Below are positions 1-7,111 of a DNA stretch of 64,000 nucleotides, one piece after another. The number at the start of each line of letters is the position of its first letter. Position 1 is the first letter of the stretch. The DNA lies in NCBI GenBank assembly GCA_035518815.1, contig DATIXG010000102.1, positions 1 to 64,000 of the forward strand. Reading direction: 5' to 3'. Below the pieces are notes generated by a model that did not search any database, had not been told where the DNA came from, and saw nothing but the letters and a program-made list of their open reading frames with translations. The translations under genes were made by a program, and so were the position numbers. Source of the stretch: AG25 sp035518815. GTDB taxonomy: Bacteria > Gemmatimonadota > Gemmatimonadetes > Gemmatimonadales > GWC2-71-9.

Positions 1-20
1 AGATGTTCAAGAAGCAATGA
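1..20 (+). CDS. C-terminal end of the upstream transhydrogenase alpha gene (partial)
   Basis: Only the last codons are in the window. The frame reads Met-Phe-Lys-Lys-Gln and stops at the TGA at 18-20. That stop overlaps the ATG of pntB at 17 in an ATGA junction, as expected for translational coupling of transhydrogenase subunits. A short lysine-containing end fits the membrane-anchored alpha-2 (PntAB) subunit. Identity rests on the neighbour, not on the five visible residues. Confidence 0.5.
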
Positions 21-1423
21 CGCGCTCCATCGCCGAGCTCGCCGCCGTACTCGCGGCGGCGCTGTTCATCTTCGCGCTGTACTGGATGAACGACCCCAAG
101 ACCGCCCGCAACGGCGTCATCGCGGGGGTCACGGGCATGACCCTGGCGATTCTGGCCACGTGGATCCAGCCCGAGATTGTCCATCACGGCTGGGTGGTGC
201 TCGCGATCGCCGCCGGGTTCGCGGTCGGCGTCCCACTCTCGCGCGTGCCGCTCACGGCGGTACCGCAGCGAACCGCCCTCTCCCATGCGTTCGGCGGCCT
301 CGCCGCGGGTCTCGTGGGCACGGCGGAATACCTTCTCGGTGTGGAGGCCCACCCGGCGGAACTCACCGCGTTCCGGATGAGCGCGCTCGTCGCCGAGGTC
401 ATTCTCGGTTTCCTGACCTTCACGGGCAGCCTGATGGCCGCCGCCAAGCTGCAGGAAGTGAAGTGGATCCCGCAGCGCCCGGTGACCTACCCCGGGCAGA
501 ACTTCGTCAACATCGGCGTCCTGGTCGTCGCGGTCGCTTTGGGCGCGCTGGTCGCCGCCAATCCAACAGCTTCGTGGTCGGGGACCGCATTCCATGCAAT
601 CGTCGCGCTATCGATCCTGTTCGGCGTGCTGCTCATCATTCCGATCGGCGGCGCCGACATGCCGACCGTCATCTCGATCCTGAACTCCTACGCCGGCCTC
701 TCGGCCGTGGCGATGGGGTTCGTGCTCAACAGCAAGCTCCTCGTGACCGCCGGCGCCCTCGACGGATCGAGCGGCCTGATTCTCTCGATCATCATGTGCC
801 GCGCGATGAACCGCTCGTTCACAAACGTTCTGTTCGGGGCGTTCGGCACGGTCCAGAAAGCGGTGACCACGGGAGAGCAGAAGACCTGGAAGCAGGAGAG
901 CGTCGAAGGCGCCGCGCAGCTGCTCGAGCAGGCGAGCCTCGTCGTGATCATCCCGGGGTACGGCATGGCGGTCGCGCAGGCCCAGCACAAGGTGCGCGAG
1001 CTGTACGACCAGCTCACGAAGCGCGGGGTCACGGTGAAGTTCGCGATCCATCCCGTGGCCGGGCGGATGCCGGGCCACATGAACGTGCTGCTCGCCGAAG
1101 CCGATGTCCCCTACACGGCGCTCGTCGAAATGGACGAGATCAATCCCGAGATGCCGCAGTGCGACGTCGCGATGGTGATCGGGGCGAACGATGTGGTGAA
1201 CCCCGCCGCCCGCTACGTGAAGGGGAGTCCGATCTACGGCATGCCCATCATCGACGCCGACAAGGCCCGGACAGTCCTCGCGATCAAGCGCAGCAAGAAA
1301 CCCGGATTCGCCGGGATCGACAACGAGCTGTACGTGCAGGACAACACCTGGATGTTGTTCGGCGACGCCAAGGCGGTGCTGGGAGACCTGGTCAAGCAAT
1401 TCGGGAGCGGGGGGCTGCATTGA
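17..1423 (+). CDS. pntB: NAD(P) transhydrogenase subunit beta PntB
   Basis: Membrane subunit of the proton-translocating nicotinamide nucleotide transhydrogenase, which drives NADH + NADP+ to NAD+ + NADPH with proton entry. The first 270 or so residues are a series of hydrophobic helices (domain II). The C-terminal ~180 residues form the NADP(H)-binding domain III, with the dinucleotide motif GYGMAVAQAQ near residue 313, AGRMPGHMNVLLAEA near 348 and GANDVVNPAAR near 389. At 468 aa it is full length for PntB. The ATG overlaps the stop of the upstream alpha-subunit gene. It probably supplies NADPH for biosynthesis and redox defence. Family assignment is very secure. Confidence 0.97.
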   Translation: MTRSIAELAAVLAAALFIFALYWMNDPKTARNGVIAGVTGMTLAILATWIQPEIVHHGWVVLAIAAGFAVGVPLSRVPLTAVPQRTALSHAFGGLAAGLVGTAEYLLGVEAHPAELTAFRMSALVAEVILGFLTFTGSLMAAAKLQEVKWIPQRPVTYPGQNFVNIGVLVVAVALGALVAANPTASWSGTAFHAIVALSILFGVLLIIPIGGADMPTVISILNSYAGLSAVAMGFVLNSKLLVTAGALDGSSGLILSIIMCRAMNRSFTNVLFGAFGTVQKAVTTGEQKTWKQESVEGAAQLLEQASLVVIIPGYGMAVAQAQHKVRELYDQLTKRGVTVKFAIHPVAGRMPGHMNVLLAEADVPYTALVEMDEINPEMPQCDVAMVIGANDVVNPAARYVKGSPIYGMPIIDADKARTVLAIKRSKKPGFAGIDNELYVQDNTWMLFGDAKAVLGDLVKQFGSGGLH

Positions 1424-1487
1424 GGGGCTAGGGGCTCGGGGTTAGGGACTGGGACCCCAACCCCTAACGCCTAACCCCCAATCCCTA
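1424..1487. repeat. G-rich heptad palindrome between convergent genes
   Basis: The whole spacer between pntB and the convergent glyoxalase-fold gene is G-rich 7-mers (GGGGCTA, GGGGCTC, GGGGTTA, GGGACTG) followed by their C-rich complements (AACCCCT, AACGCCT, AACCCCC, AATCCCT). The two halves are imperfect inverted repeats, so transcripts from either side could fold into a long hairpin. The position between two stop codons suggests a bidirectional terminator-like role. The heptad periodicity is more than a simple terminator needs. Similar tracts recur elsewhere in the window. Confidence 0.75.
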
Positions 1488-1985
1488 TTCTTCCTGAATA
1501 ATCGTAATCTTGTAACCGTCCGGGTCGATCAACGCGAAGGCGTAACTGCCCCACGCCGTGCGCCGCGGCTCGTAGTCGAGCTGGCCGCCCATCGCCTTGA
1601 TTCTGGCGGCCATCTCATCGATATCCTGCGCGGTGGACGCCCACAGGCGCACCCCCTCACCTTTCGCCCGGTCCCGTCCGCGAACAAAGTCATCCTGATT
1701 GAGCATGAGGTCGCAGATCCCGGCGCGCATCTCCACACCCTGAAGCCGGCCGTTCGCTTCCCAGCGCTCGCCGAGCGTGAAGCGCACGGCGTCGCGGTAG
1801 AACGCGATGCTGCGCTCCAGATCGGCGACGGTGAGGGACGCTGACATCGAGCGAAGCCGCAGGGTTTCGGGTTGCCGGCGCTCGGCGTGCGCTCTTGCGG
1901 CGCGAGCGGCCGGTCGCTTGCGTGCGACCGACTTGGCGTTCTTGGCTGCGGTCTTCTTTTTGGCCTGCTTCGCTTTCTTCGGCAT
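1485..1985 (-). CDS. VOC/glyoxalase-fold protein with a lysine-alanine-rich N-terminal tail
   Basis: A 166-residue protein. Residues ~50-166 form one vicinal-oxygen-chelate (glyoxalase I / bleomycin-resistance) unit: the opening SLTVADLERSIAFYRDAV, a central region RLQGVEMRAGICDLMLNQDD, and the end GSYAFALIDPDGYKITIIQE. The first ~45 residues are almost all Lys, Ala and Arg, resembling histone H1-type tails and likely disordered or nucleic-acid binding. The start at 1985 is preceded by AGGAG nine bases upstream. An in-frame ATG at 2075 would add 30 residues but has no comparable ribosome site. VOC proteins include lyases, dioxygenases and resistance proteins. The exact reaction cannot be read here. 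Confidence 0.85.
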   Translation of the reverse strand: MPKKAKQAKKKTAAKNAKSVARKRPAARAARAHAERRQPETLRLRSMSASLTVADLERSIAFYRDAVRFTLGERWEANGRLQGVEMRAGICDLMLNQDDFVRGRDRAKGEGVRLWASTAQDIDEMAARIKAMGGQLDYEPRRTAWGSYAFALIDPDGYKITIIQEE

Positions 1986-2092
1986 CGCGTTCGTCTCCTG
2001 GAGGTCGCGTCTCGCAACGGGGTCGCCCACTAGCGTAGCGTGGGCCCCCCCCTTCCGCCAGATTACCGCCACCAACGCGAATAGGAGACGAG

Positions 2093-2521
2093 ATGACGAC
2101 CAGTCAGGCGAGCGCCGTGTGGGAGGGCAAACTGCGGGACGGGCACGGACGCTACAGCGCGGGGAGCGGGGCCTTCAGCGGCAACTACTCGTTCGCCACG
2201 CGTTTTGAAGGGGCGAAGGGGACGAATCCCGAGGAGCTGATCGCGGCGGCGGAGGCTGCCTGTCTCAGTATGGCCCTTTCCGCTGGGCTCGAGCAGGGAG
2301 GGTCGCCCGCCACGCGGATCGAAACCACGGCGTCCTGCACCGTCGAGAAGGTGGGCGACGGGTTCAAGATCACCACCATCGCCTTGAAAGTGCGCGGGAA
2401 GGTGCCGGGCATCGATCAGGCACGCTTCCAGAAGGCCGCGGAGGCCGCGAAGGACGGGTGCCCGGTATCGGGGGCATTGAAAGGGAACGTGCAGCTCAAG
2501 CTCGACGCGAAACTCGAGTGA
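2093..2521 (+). CDS. OsmC/Ohr-family peroxiredoxin
   Basis: A 142-residue member of the OsmC/Ohr family of thiol-dependent (hydro)peroxidases. The two family cysteines are present: Cys57 in AEAACLSMALS and Cys123 in KDGCPVSGAL, with a non-conserved Cys82 between them. The PEELIAAAEAACLSMAL helix is typical of the OsmC rather than the Ohr branch. AGGAG sits five bases before the ATG. It is divergent from the glyoxalase-fold gene, and the two share only a ~107-base intergenic space. Role inferred from the family: detoxification of organic peroxides using lipoylated or small-thiol reductants. Confidence 0.93.
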   Translation: MTTSQASAVWEGKLRDGHGRYSAGSGAFSGNYSFATRFEGAKGTNPEELIAAAEAACLSMALSAGLEQGGSPATRIETTASCTVEKVGDGFKITTIALKVRGKVPGIDQARFQKAAEAAKDGCPVSGALKGNVQLKLDAKLE

Positions 2522-2528
2522 TGAGGTA

Positions 2529-3236
2529 GTGCGAGCCCGTGATCTCCTGGGGGTGGCGCTCGCCCTCCTGGCGGCCGCAGTATGCGTGCGGCTCGGCACC
2601 TGGCAGCTCTCCCGCCTCCATCAGCGGCGCGCGGCGAACGCGGTGATTGCCGCCGCGCGGGCGCGACCGCCCCTCGAACTGGCGCCCGCGATCCCGGCCG
2701 AGTCGCTCGTCGAGCGACGTGTGCGCGCGCGGGGGGTGTACGACTTCGCGCACGAGCGGTTCTGGCGGCCACGGATTTTCGAGGATCAGCCGGGCGTCGA
2801 TCTCGTCACGCCGCTCGTGTTGTCGGGCGGGGGCGGGGGCGGGGGCGGGGCCGGGGCCGGCGTACTCGTGGATCGGGGTTGGGTGCCGTCGCCCGACGCC
2901 TACCACGTGAACCAGGAGTTGTACCGTGAGGCGGACACGGCCGTCGTCGTGGGCCTCGGGTTGCGCGCCCCGCGCGGGCGGGGAGACGCGGACCCGGCGC
3001 GGCTGCGGGACTCCCTGCCGTACGCGTTGCTGCCAATCGTGGTGCAGGCGCTTCCGGATACGTCGCTCGGGGAACGGCGCGCGGGACCGATGCGGTGGCC
3101 GGCCTCCGAGCTGTCCGAGGGCCCGCATCTCTCGTATACCATTCAGTGGTTCTCGTTCGCGGTCGTCATTCTCGTGGGCTCAGCCGCGCTGTATCGCAAA
3201 CGGCGGCAGGAAAGCCGTGCGGCCACTACCAAATAG
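2529..3236 (+). CDS. SURF1-family cytochrome oxidase assembly protein
   Basis: A 235-residue SURF1/Shy1-type protein that helps insert heme a into cytochrome c oxidase subunit I. It has the classic topology of a membrane helix at residues ~6-24 (LLGVALALLAAAVCVRLG), directly followed by TWQLSRLHQR, then a periplasmic domain with GVYDFAHERFW and VDRGWVPSP, and a second helix near 200-220 ahead of a basic tail. It starts with GTG seven bases after the osmC stop, so the two may be cotranscribed. A glycine-only stretch near residues 100-112 is encoded by a hexamer repeat and replaces a loop of the family. No oxidase genes are in the window. Confidence 0.9.
   Translation: MRARDLLGVALALLAAAVCVRLGTWQLSRLHQRRAANAVIAAARARPPLELAPAIPAESLVERRVRARGVYDFAHERFWRPRIFEDQPGVDLVTPLVLSGGGGGGGGAGAGVLVDRGWVPSPDAYHVNQELYREADTAVVVGLGLRAPRGRGDADPARLRDSLPYALLPIVVQALPDTSLGERRAGPMRWPASELSEGPHLSYTIQWFSFAVVILVGSAALYRKRRQESRAATTK
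2825..2860 (+). repeat. GGGGGC hexamer tract inside the SURF1 gene
   Basis: About six tandem units of a GGGGGC-type hexamer, in frame, encode a run of glycine and alanine inside the periplasmic domain of the SURF1 protein. The period of six keeps the reading frame if units are gained or lost. The G runs also satisfy a G-quadruplex pattern. Likely slippage-prone. Confidence 0.8.
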
Positions 3237-3250
3237 CCGGCCCATCTATT

Positions 3251-3407
3251 AGCTTGCGGTCGTAGTACGAACCGCGAGCTGGCATCCTCTTCGCAGGACG
3301 GTCCCGCTCAGGAGCGGGCACCGGCGCTGAACACACCGCCCGGTCTCATTCCCCAGGTTCCCAAGACTCAGTGACGCTCTGACGCAGTGGTTCTCCACTG
3401 GGAGCGT
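3251..3407 (+). promoter_or_regulatory. Structured leader RNA upstream of the DEAD-box helicase
   Basis: Three inverted repeats lie in the 208-base gap before the helicase. First, AGCTTGCGGT (3251-3260) faces ACCGCGAGCT (3271-3280), ten pairs with one G-T wobble. Second, CCCGCT (3303-3308) faces AGCGGG (3313-3318) around a 4-base loop. Third, a two-part hairpin has ACGCTC (3374-3379) pairing GAGCGT (3402-3407) and CAGTGG (3385-3390) pairing CCACTG (3395-3400) around loop TTCT. The last ends ~37 bases before the start codon. Long folded 5' leaders are known in front of cold-inducible RNA helicase genes. That this is one is an inference. The first hairpin could also serve as a terminator for SURF1, although it lacks a T run. 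Confidence 0.55.
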
Positions 3408-3444
3408 GCGTGTGTGTGCATCCTGGAAAAGGACGTGTTCTATC

Positions 3445-4662
3445 ATGTCGTTTGCATCATTGGGCCTTGCGCCCGAGCTGGTTCAAGCCGTCGCCGACGA
3501 AGGCTACGAGCATCCCACACCCATTCAGCAGGAAGCGATCCCCCTCGCCCTGGCCGGCCGCGACGTCGTCGGGTCCGCGCAAACGGGGACGGGCAAGACC
3601 GCCGCATTCCTCCTCCCCATCCTGCAGCGCCTCGCCGCCGGAGAAACGCGCCGCTCAGTGCTGCGCGCCCTGATCCTCGTCCCGACGCGCGAGCTCGCGG
3701 AGCAGGTCATGGAGAGCGCGCGAACCTATGGCCGGCATCTCTCCGCGACGAGCGTGGCCGTCTACGGCGGAGTGGGCATGGAGCCGCAGACGCGGGCGCT
3801 CGCGAAGGGCGTGGACATCGTGGTGGCGACGCCGGGCCGGTTGCTCGACCACATGGAGCGGGGGCACCTCGACTTTTCGCGCCTCGAAGTGCTCGTGTTG
3901 GACGAGGCCGACCGCATGCTGGACATGGGCTTTGCGCCCGACGTGCGGCGCATCCTCGACGCGCTGCCGGCCAAGCGGCAGACGATGCTTTTTTCGGCGA
4001 CGATCTCCTCCGACGTCGATCGCCTGGCGCACCGGGCCATGCAGGGGCACGCCTCAGTGGAAATCGGGCGCCGCGCGGCGGCGGCCGAGGGCGTGGAGCA
4101 CATCGTGATCGGCGTGGACAAGCTGCAGAAGCGGGACGCGCTGGCGCGGGTGCTCGCCGCGAAGCCGGCGGGGCAGACGCTCATCTTCACGCGCACGAAG
4201 TACGGTGCCGACAAGCTCGTCACCTTCCTGCGGCGTGCCGGGATCCCCGCGCATGCGATTCACGGGGACAAGGCGCAGAGTCTGCGCCAGCGGACCCTCG
4301 ACATGTTCCGGAGCGGAGAGGCGGACGTGCTGGTCGCAACCGACATCGCCGCGCGGGGGATCGACGTGGACGGCATTCGGATGGTCGTGAATTTCGACGT
4401 GCCCACCGATCCCGAGGTCTACGTGCACCGCGTGGGGCGGACGGCCCGCGCCGGAGCGGTTGGTCTCGCACTCACGCTGATGTCGCCGGACGAATGGCTG
4501 CTCGTCCACGACATCGAGAAGCTCATCGGCCAGGTCTTCCCGCGCGAAGTGGTGCCGGGATTCGAGCCCGCGGTCGCGCCCCCGCCGCCGCGGCCGGTGG
4601 TGGTCACGCCCGTGAAGCGGGGACGGTCGATCCGCGCCCGCTCGGGGTACCGCGGCCGCTAG
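3445..4662 (+). CDS. DEAD-box ATP-dependent RNA helicase (RhlE-like)
   Basis: A 405-residue two-domain RNA helicase. Motifs in order: Q motif GYEHPTPIQQEAIP (~20-33), Walker A AQTGTGKT (45-52), PTRELAEQ, TPGRLLDH, DEAD within VLDEADRM (~153), SAT in LFSATIS (~183), TRTKYGADKL, ATDIAARGID, and motif VI HRVGRTARAG (~329). A short proline/basic tail follows, typical of RhlE-type proteins that act in rRNA maturation or RNA decay. The start chosen is the ATG at 3445 with AAGGA upstream, because the helicase fold begins right after it. An in-frame ATG at 3406 would add 13 unrelated residues. Expression may be controlled by the folded leader. Confidence 0.95.
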   Translation: MSFASLGLAPELVQAVADEGYEHPTPIQQEAIPLALAGRDVVGSAQTGTGKTAAFLLPILQRLAAGETRRSVLRALILVPTRELAEQVMESARTYGRHLSATSVAVYGGVGMEPQTRALAKGVDIVVATPGRLLDHMERGHLDFSRLEVLVLDEADRMLDMGFAPDVRRILDALPAKRQTMLFSATISSDVDRLAHRAMQGHASVEIGRRAAAAEGVEHIVIGVDKLQKRDALARVLAAKPAGQTLIFTRTKYGADKLVTFLRRAGIPAHAIHGDKAQSLRQRTLDMFRSGEADVLVATDIAARGIDVDGIRMVVNFDVPTDPEVYVHRVGRTARAGAVGLALTLMSPDEWLLVHDIEKLIGQVFPREVVPGFEPAVAPPPPRPVVVTPVKRGRSIRARSGYRGR

Positions 4663-4663
4663 G

Positions 4664-4948
4664 CTACTTGAAGCTCTTTACGAAGTCGGCGACCGGAATC
4701 GCGGGCAGCGTCAGCAGACGGACGCTCCCGCGAGCACCGAGCGCAGCCGACACCCGTGCAATGGTGGCGTTGTCCGGTGCCTCCACGATATTGACGAAAT
4801 CGTACAGGCCGAGCGTCGCGTACTGAGCGGTCACGCGGGCGCCGAGCTTCTCGATTTCCTTGTTGACTTCCTGCAGGCGGCCCGGATTCGACGTCAGGGT
4901 CTTGGCGCCTTCGTCGGTCAGGTTCGACAGCATCACGTAGGTGGCCAC
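4664..4948 (-). CDS. GYD-domain protein
   Basis: A 94-residue small ferredoxin-like-fold protein of the GYD family. The start MATYVMLSNLTDEGAKTL, the middle YATLGLYDFVNIVEAPDN (LYD replaces the GYD signature) and the end LPAIPVADFVKSF match the family layout. Function of the family is not established. It converges on the helicase gene with only one base between stop codons and lies 27 bases downstream of citrate synthase on the same strand, so it is probably cotranscribed with it. Confidence 0.85.
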   Translation of the reverse strand: MATYVMLSNLTDEGAKTLTSNPGRLQEVNKEIEKLGARVTAQYATLGLYDFVNIVEAPDNATIARVSAALGARGSVRLLTLPAIPVADFVKSFK

Positions 4949-4975
4949 GCTGGTCTCCTCGATGAGTGATCCCGT

Positions 4976-6298
4976 TCACTGCCGCGCTTCGATGGGCACA
5001 TAGTCGCGCACGTCGGAGCCCGTGTAAATCTGCCGCGGGCGCGCGATCCGCTGCTCCTTGTCGAGCAGCATCTCCTGCCACTGCGCCAGCCACCCCGGCG
5101 TCCGCCCGATGGCGAACAGCACGGGGAACATGTCCACGGGAATCTTCATCGCCTCGTAGATGATCCCCGAGTAGAAGTCGACGTTGGGATAGAGCTTCCG
5201 ACTGACGAAGTACTCGTCCTGGAGGGCGATGCGCTCGAGCTCGATCGCCACGTCGATCAGCGGGTTCTTCCCGGTGACGTCGAACACCTCATCCGCCACC
5301 CGCTTGATGATCTTGGCGCGCGGGTCGTAGCTCTTGTAGATGCGGTGGCCGAACCCCATGAGGCGCAGCTCGCCCCGCTTCACCCGCTCGATAAAGGCCG
5401 GGATGTTCTTCTTCGAGCCCACGGAGCGCAGCATCCGCAGCACCTCTTCGTTCGCGCCGCCGTGCAGCGGACCGTACAGCGCCGCCGCGGCCGCCGCCGT
5501 CGAGGAGTAGGGGTCGGCGTGGGACGAACCCACGTTCCGCATGGCGCTCGTGGAGCAGTTCTGCTCATGGTCGGCGTGGAGAATGAACAGCACGTCGAGC
5601 GCCCGCTGCAGGGTGGGGTCCGGGACGTGCTTCACCTCCGTCGTGCGGAACATCATGTTGAGAAAGTTGCCCGAGTAGCTCAAATCGTTGTCGGGGTACG
5701 CGTACGGCAGCCCCACCGAATGCCGGTGTGCGAACGCGGCGAGCGTCGGCGTCTTGGCGATCAGCCGCACGATCTGCGTCGCGCGCGACTGGTCATCCTG
5801 AATGTTCTTCGCTTCCGGATAAAACGTTGAGAGCGCGGCGACGGTGCTCACGAACACCCCCATCGGATGGGCGTCGTGATGGAATCCGTCGATGAACTTC
5901 TTGATGTTCTCGTGAATGAACGTGTGGTGCGTGATCGCGCTCATCCACGCATCGAGCTCGGACGCCGAGGGCAGGGCGCCGTGCAGCAGCAGGTACGCGG
6001 TCTCGAGGAAGGAGCTCTTCTCCGCGAGCTGCTCGATGGGATAGCCGCGATACCGCAGGATGCCCCGCTCGCCGTCGATGAAGCTGATGGCGCTCTTGCA
6101 GGGTGCCGTGTTGATGTACCCGGGGTCGTAGGACATCAGCCCCGAATCGTCGTCGCGCACCTTGATCTGCCGCAGATCGACCGCGCGCACGGCGCCGTCC
6201 TGAATCGGCACCTCGTACTGCTTGCCGGTACGGTTGTCGACGATCGTCAGGCTGTCAGATGGCACGCCAGCGTCCTCGAGGAGGCCCTCACGAAACAT
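4976..6298 (-). CDS. gltA: Citrate synthase
   Basis: A 440-residue type II-length citrate synthase, condensing acetyl-CoA with oxaloacetate in the TCA cycle. The catalytic triad regions are visible: His in LHADHEQN (~240), His in PLHGGANEE (~279) and Asp in VDFYSG (~373), plus GFGHRIYKSYDPRA for CoA/citrate binding. The N-terminal ~50 residues (LTIVDNRTGKQYEVPI) form the small beta domain found in hexameric, NADH-sensitive-type enzymes. A GYD protein gene follows in the same direction. The start region is divergent from the phosphoribosyltransferase-like gene at 6356. Confidence 0.97.
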   Translation of the reverse strand: MFREGLLEDAGVPSDSLTIVDNRTGKQYEVPIQDGAVRAVDLRQIKVRDDDSGLMSYDPGYINTAPCKSAISFIDGERGILRYRGYPIEQLAEKSSFLETAYLLLHGALPSASELDAWMSAITHHTFIHENIKKFIDGFHHDAHPMGVFVSTVAALSTFYPEAKNIQDDQSRATQIVRLIAKTPTLAAFAHRHSVGLPYAYPDNDLSYSGNFLNMMFRTTEVKHVPDPTLQRALDVLFILHADHEQNCSTSAMRNVGSSHADPYSSTAAAAAALYGPLHGGANEEVLRMLRSVGSKKNIPAFIERVKRGELRLMGFGHRIYKSYDPRAKIIKRVADEVFDVTGKNPLIDVAIELERIALQDEYFVSRKLYPNVDFYSGIIYEAMKIPVDMFPVLFAIGRTPGWLAQWQEMLLDKEQRIARPRQIYTGSDVRDYVPIEARQ

Positions 6299-6319
6299 AA
6301 CCGCCGCGATCGAGCCCTG

Positions 6320-6347
6320 TTGATCCAGCGTCGTCGTCGCTTATCTT
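6320..6347 (+). promoter_or_regulatory. Candidate promoter for the 6356 gene (leaderless)
   Basis: TTGATC (6320-6325), a 16-base spacer, then TATCTT (6342-6347). Only eight bases separate the -10 from the ATG at 6356, so transcription would start at or beside the start codon. No Shine-Dalgarno sequence is present between them, in keeping with a leaderless message. Each box matches the sigma70 consensus at four of six positions, so this is a moderate prediction. Confidence 0.35.
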
Positions 6348-6355
6348 GCCCTCTC

Positions 6356-7021
6356 ATGACGTCACCGACCGCCGCCCCCCGTCGAGAGAGCCTCTATCCC
6401 ACGCGCGCGAGCGCCGGCGCCATGCTGGGCCAGCAGATCGCCGCGCGCGGCCACATCGGCTGCATGTTGCTCGGCATCACGCCCGAAGGCGTCGAGATCG
6501 CCGCCAACGCCGCCAAAGCCATGGGCAGCCAGTTCGACGTCCTCGTCGCCACGTTCATCCGGTTGGGCGCGAACGTCCCGCCGATCGGGGCGATCGCCGA
6601 GCAGGTCCCCTCCGAGATGGACCCCGACTTCCAGCCCGGCATGGGGATTCTGGACAAGCTGACCGACGCCATCGACGAGTCCCGGGCCCGGGTGAGCCAG
6701 GATCTCGTGCTCTACCGCACCCAGCGGCCGGTCAAGACCCTGAGCGGCAAGGTCGCGGTGATCGTGGACGGCCAGGTCGTCTGGCCCTGGAAGGTGCTGG
6801 CTGCCGCCAAGGCCGCCGAGCAGCTGGGCGCCAAGAGGATCGTGATCGCGACGCCCGTCGCCACGAAGGAGGCAGCCGAGCGGATCTATGCCCGCCGGCT
6901 GGAGCTGATCTGTCCGACCATCGTCATGGACAAGACCGGCCACCCCTCGCCCTTCGGCGACGTCGCGGGGGAGACGCCGGAGCGGTTACGGAGCATCATG
7001 ATTGCGCATCAGGCGGCGTAG
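6356..7021 (+). CDS. Degenerate phosphoribosyltransferase-like protein (COG1926-like)
   Basis: A 221-residue protein with the arrangement of the predicted phosphoribosyltransferases of the COG1926 type: an early segment AGAMLGQQIAARG and MLLGITPEGVEIAANAAKAM, FDVLVATFIRLGAN with GAIAEQV after it, and a late GKVAVIVDGQVVWPWKVLAAAKAAEQLGAKRIVIATPVA. In active members the late segment carries a VDDG-x-ATG PRPP-binding loop. Here the aligned positions read VDGQVVWPW, so the loop acidic pair and the small residues are gone. I infer loss or change of the canonical activity. The family match is by eye. Confidence 0.6.
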   Translation: MTSPTAAPRRESLYPTRASAGAMLGQQIAARGHIGCMLLGITPEGVEIAANAAKAMGSQFDVLVATFIRLGANVPPIGAIAEQVPSEMDPDFQPGMGILDKLTDAIDESRARVSQDLVLYRTQRPVKTLSGKVAVIVDGQVVWPWKVLAAAKAAEQLGAKRIVIATPVATKEAAERIYARRLELICPTIVMDKTGHPSPFGDVAGETPERLRSIMIAHQAA

Positions 7022-7111
7022 CAGGCAAAGACGGGCAAGGACGGACAAGGGCGGTCAGGGTTCGGGAGCAACCTTCACCGCCCTCGACCGTCTTTGCCCG
7101 CCCTTGCCCGC
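7022..7111. repeat. Imperfect palindrome between convergent genes
   Basis: The spacer between two convergent genes consists of an inverted repeat of low-complexity units. GGCAAAGACGG at 7024-7034 is matched exactly by CCGTCTTTGCC at 7088-7098. The flanking GGGCAAGG and GGACAAGGG units are mirrored by CCCTTGCCC. The fold would give a long hairpin on either transcript, so it may end both. Same general design as the spacer at 1424. Confidence 0.7.

Noticed and set aside
1424..1487. CRISPR array.
   Set aside because: The units are seven bases with no spacers and form a palindrome, so it is a low-complexity repeat.
3240..3444. A tRNA or other known structured RNA in the helicase leader.
   Set aside because: The inverted repeats do not form a cloverleaf, there is no TTC-type loop or CCA end, and no riboswitch core is visible by eye.
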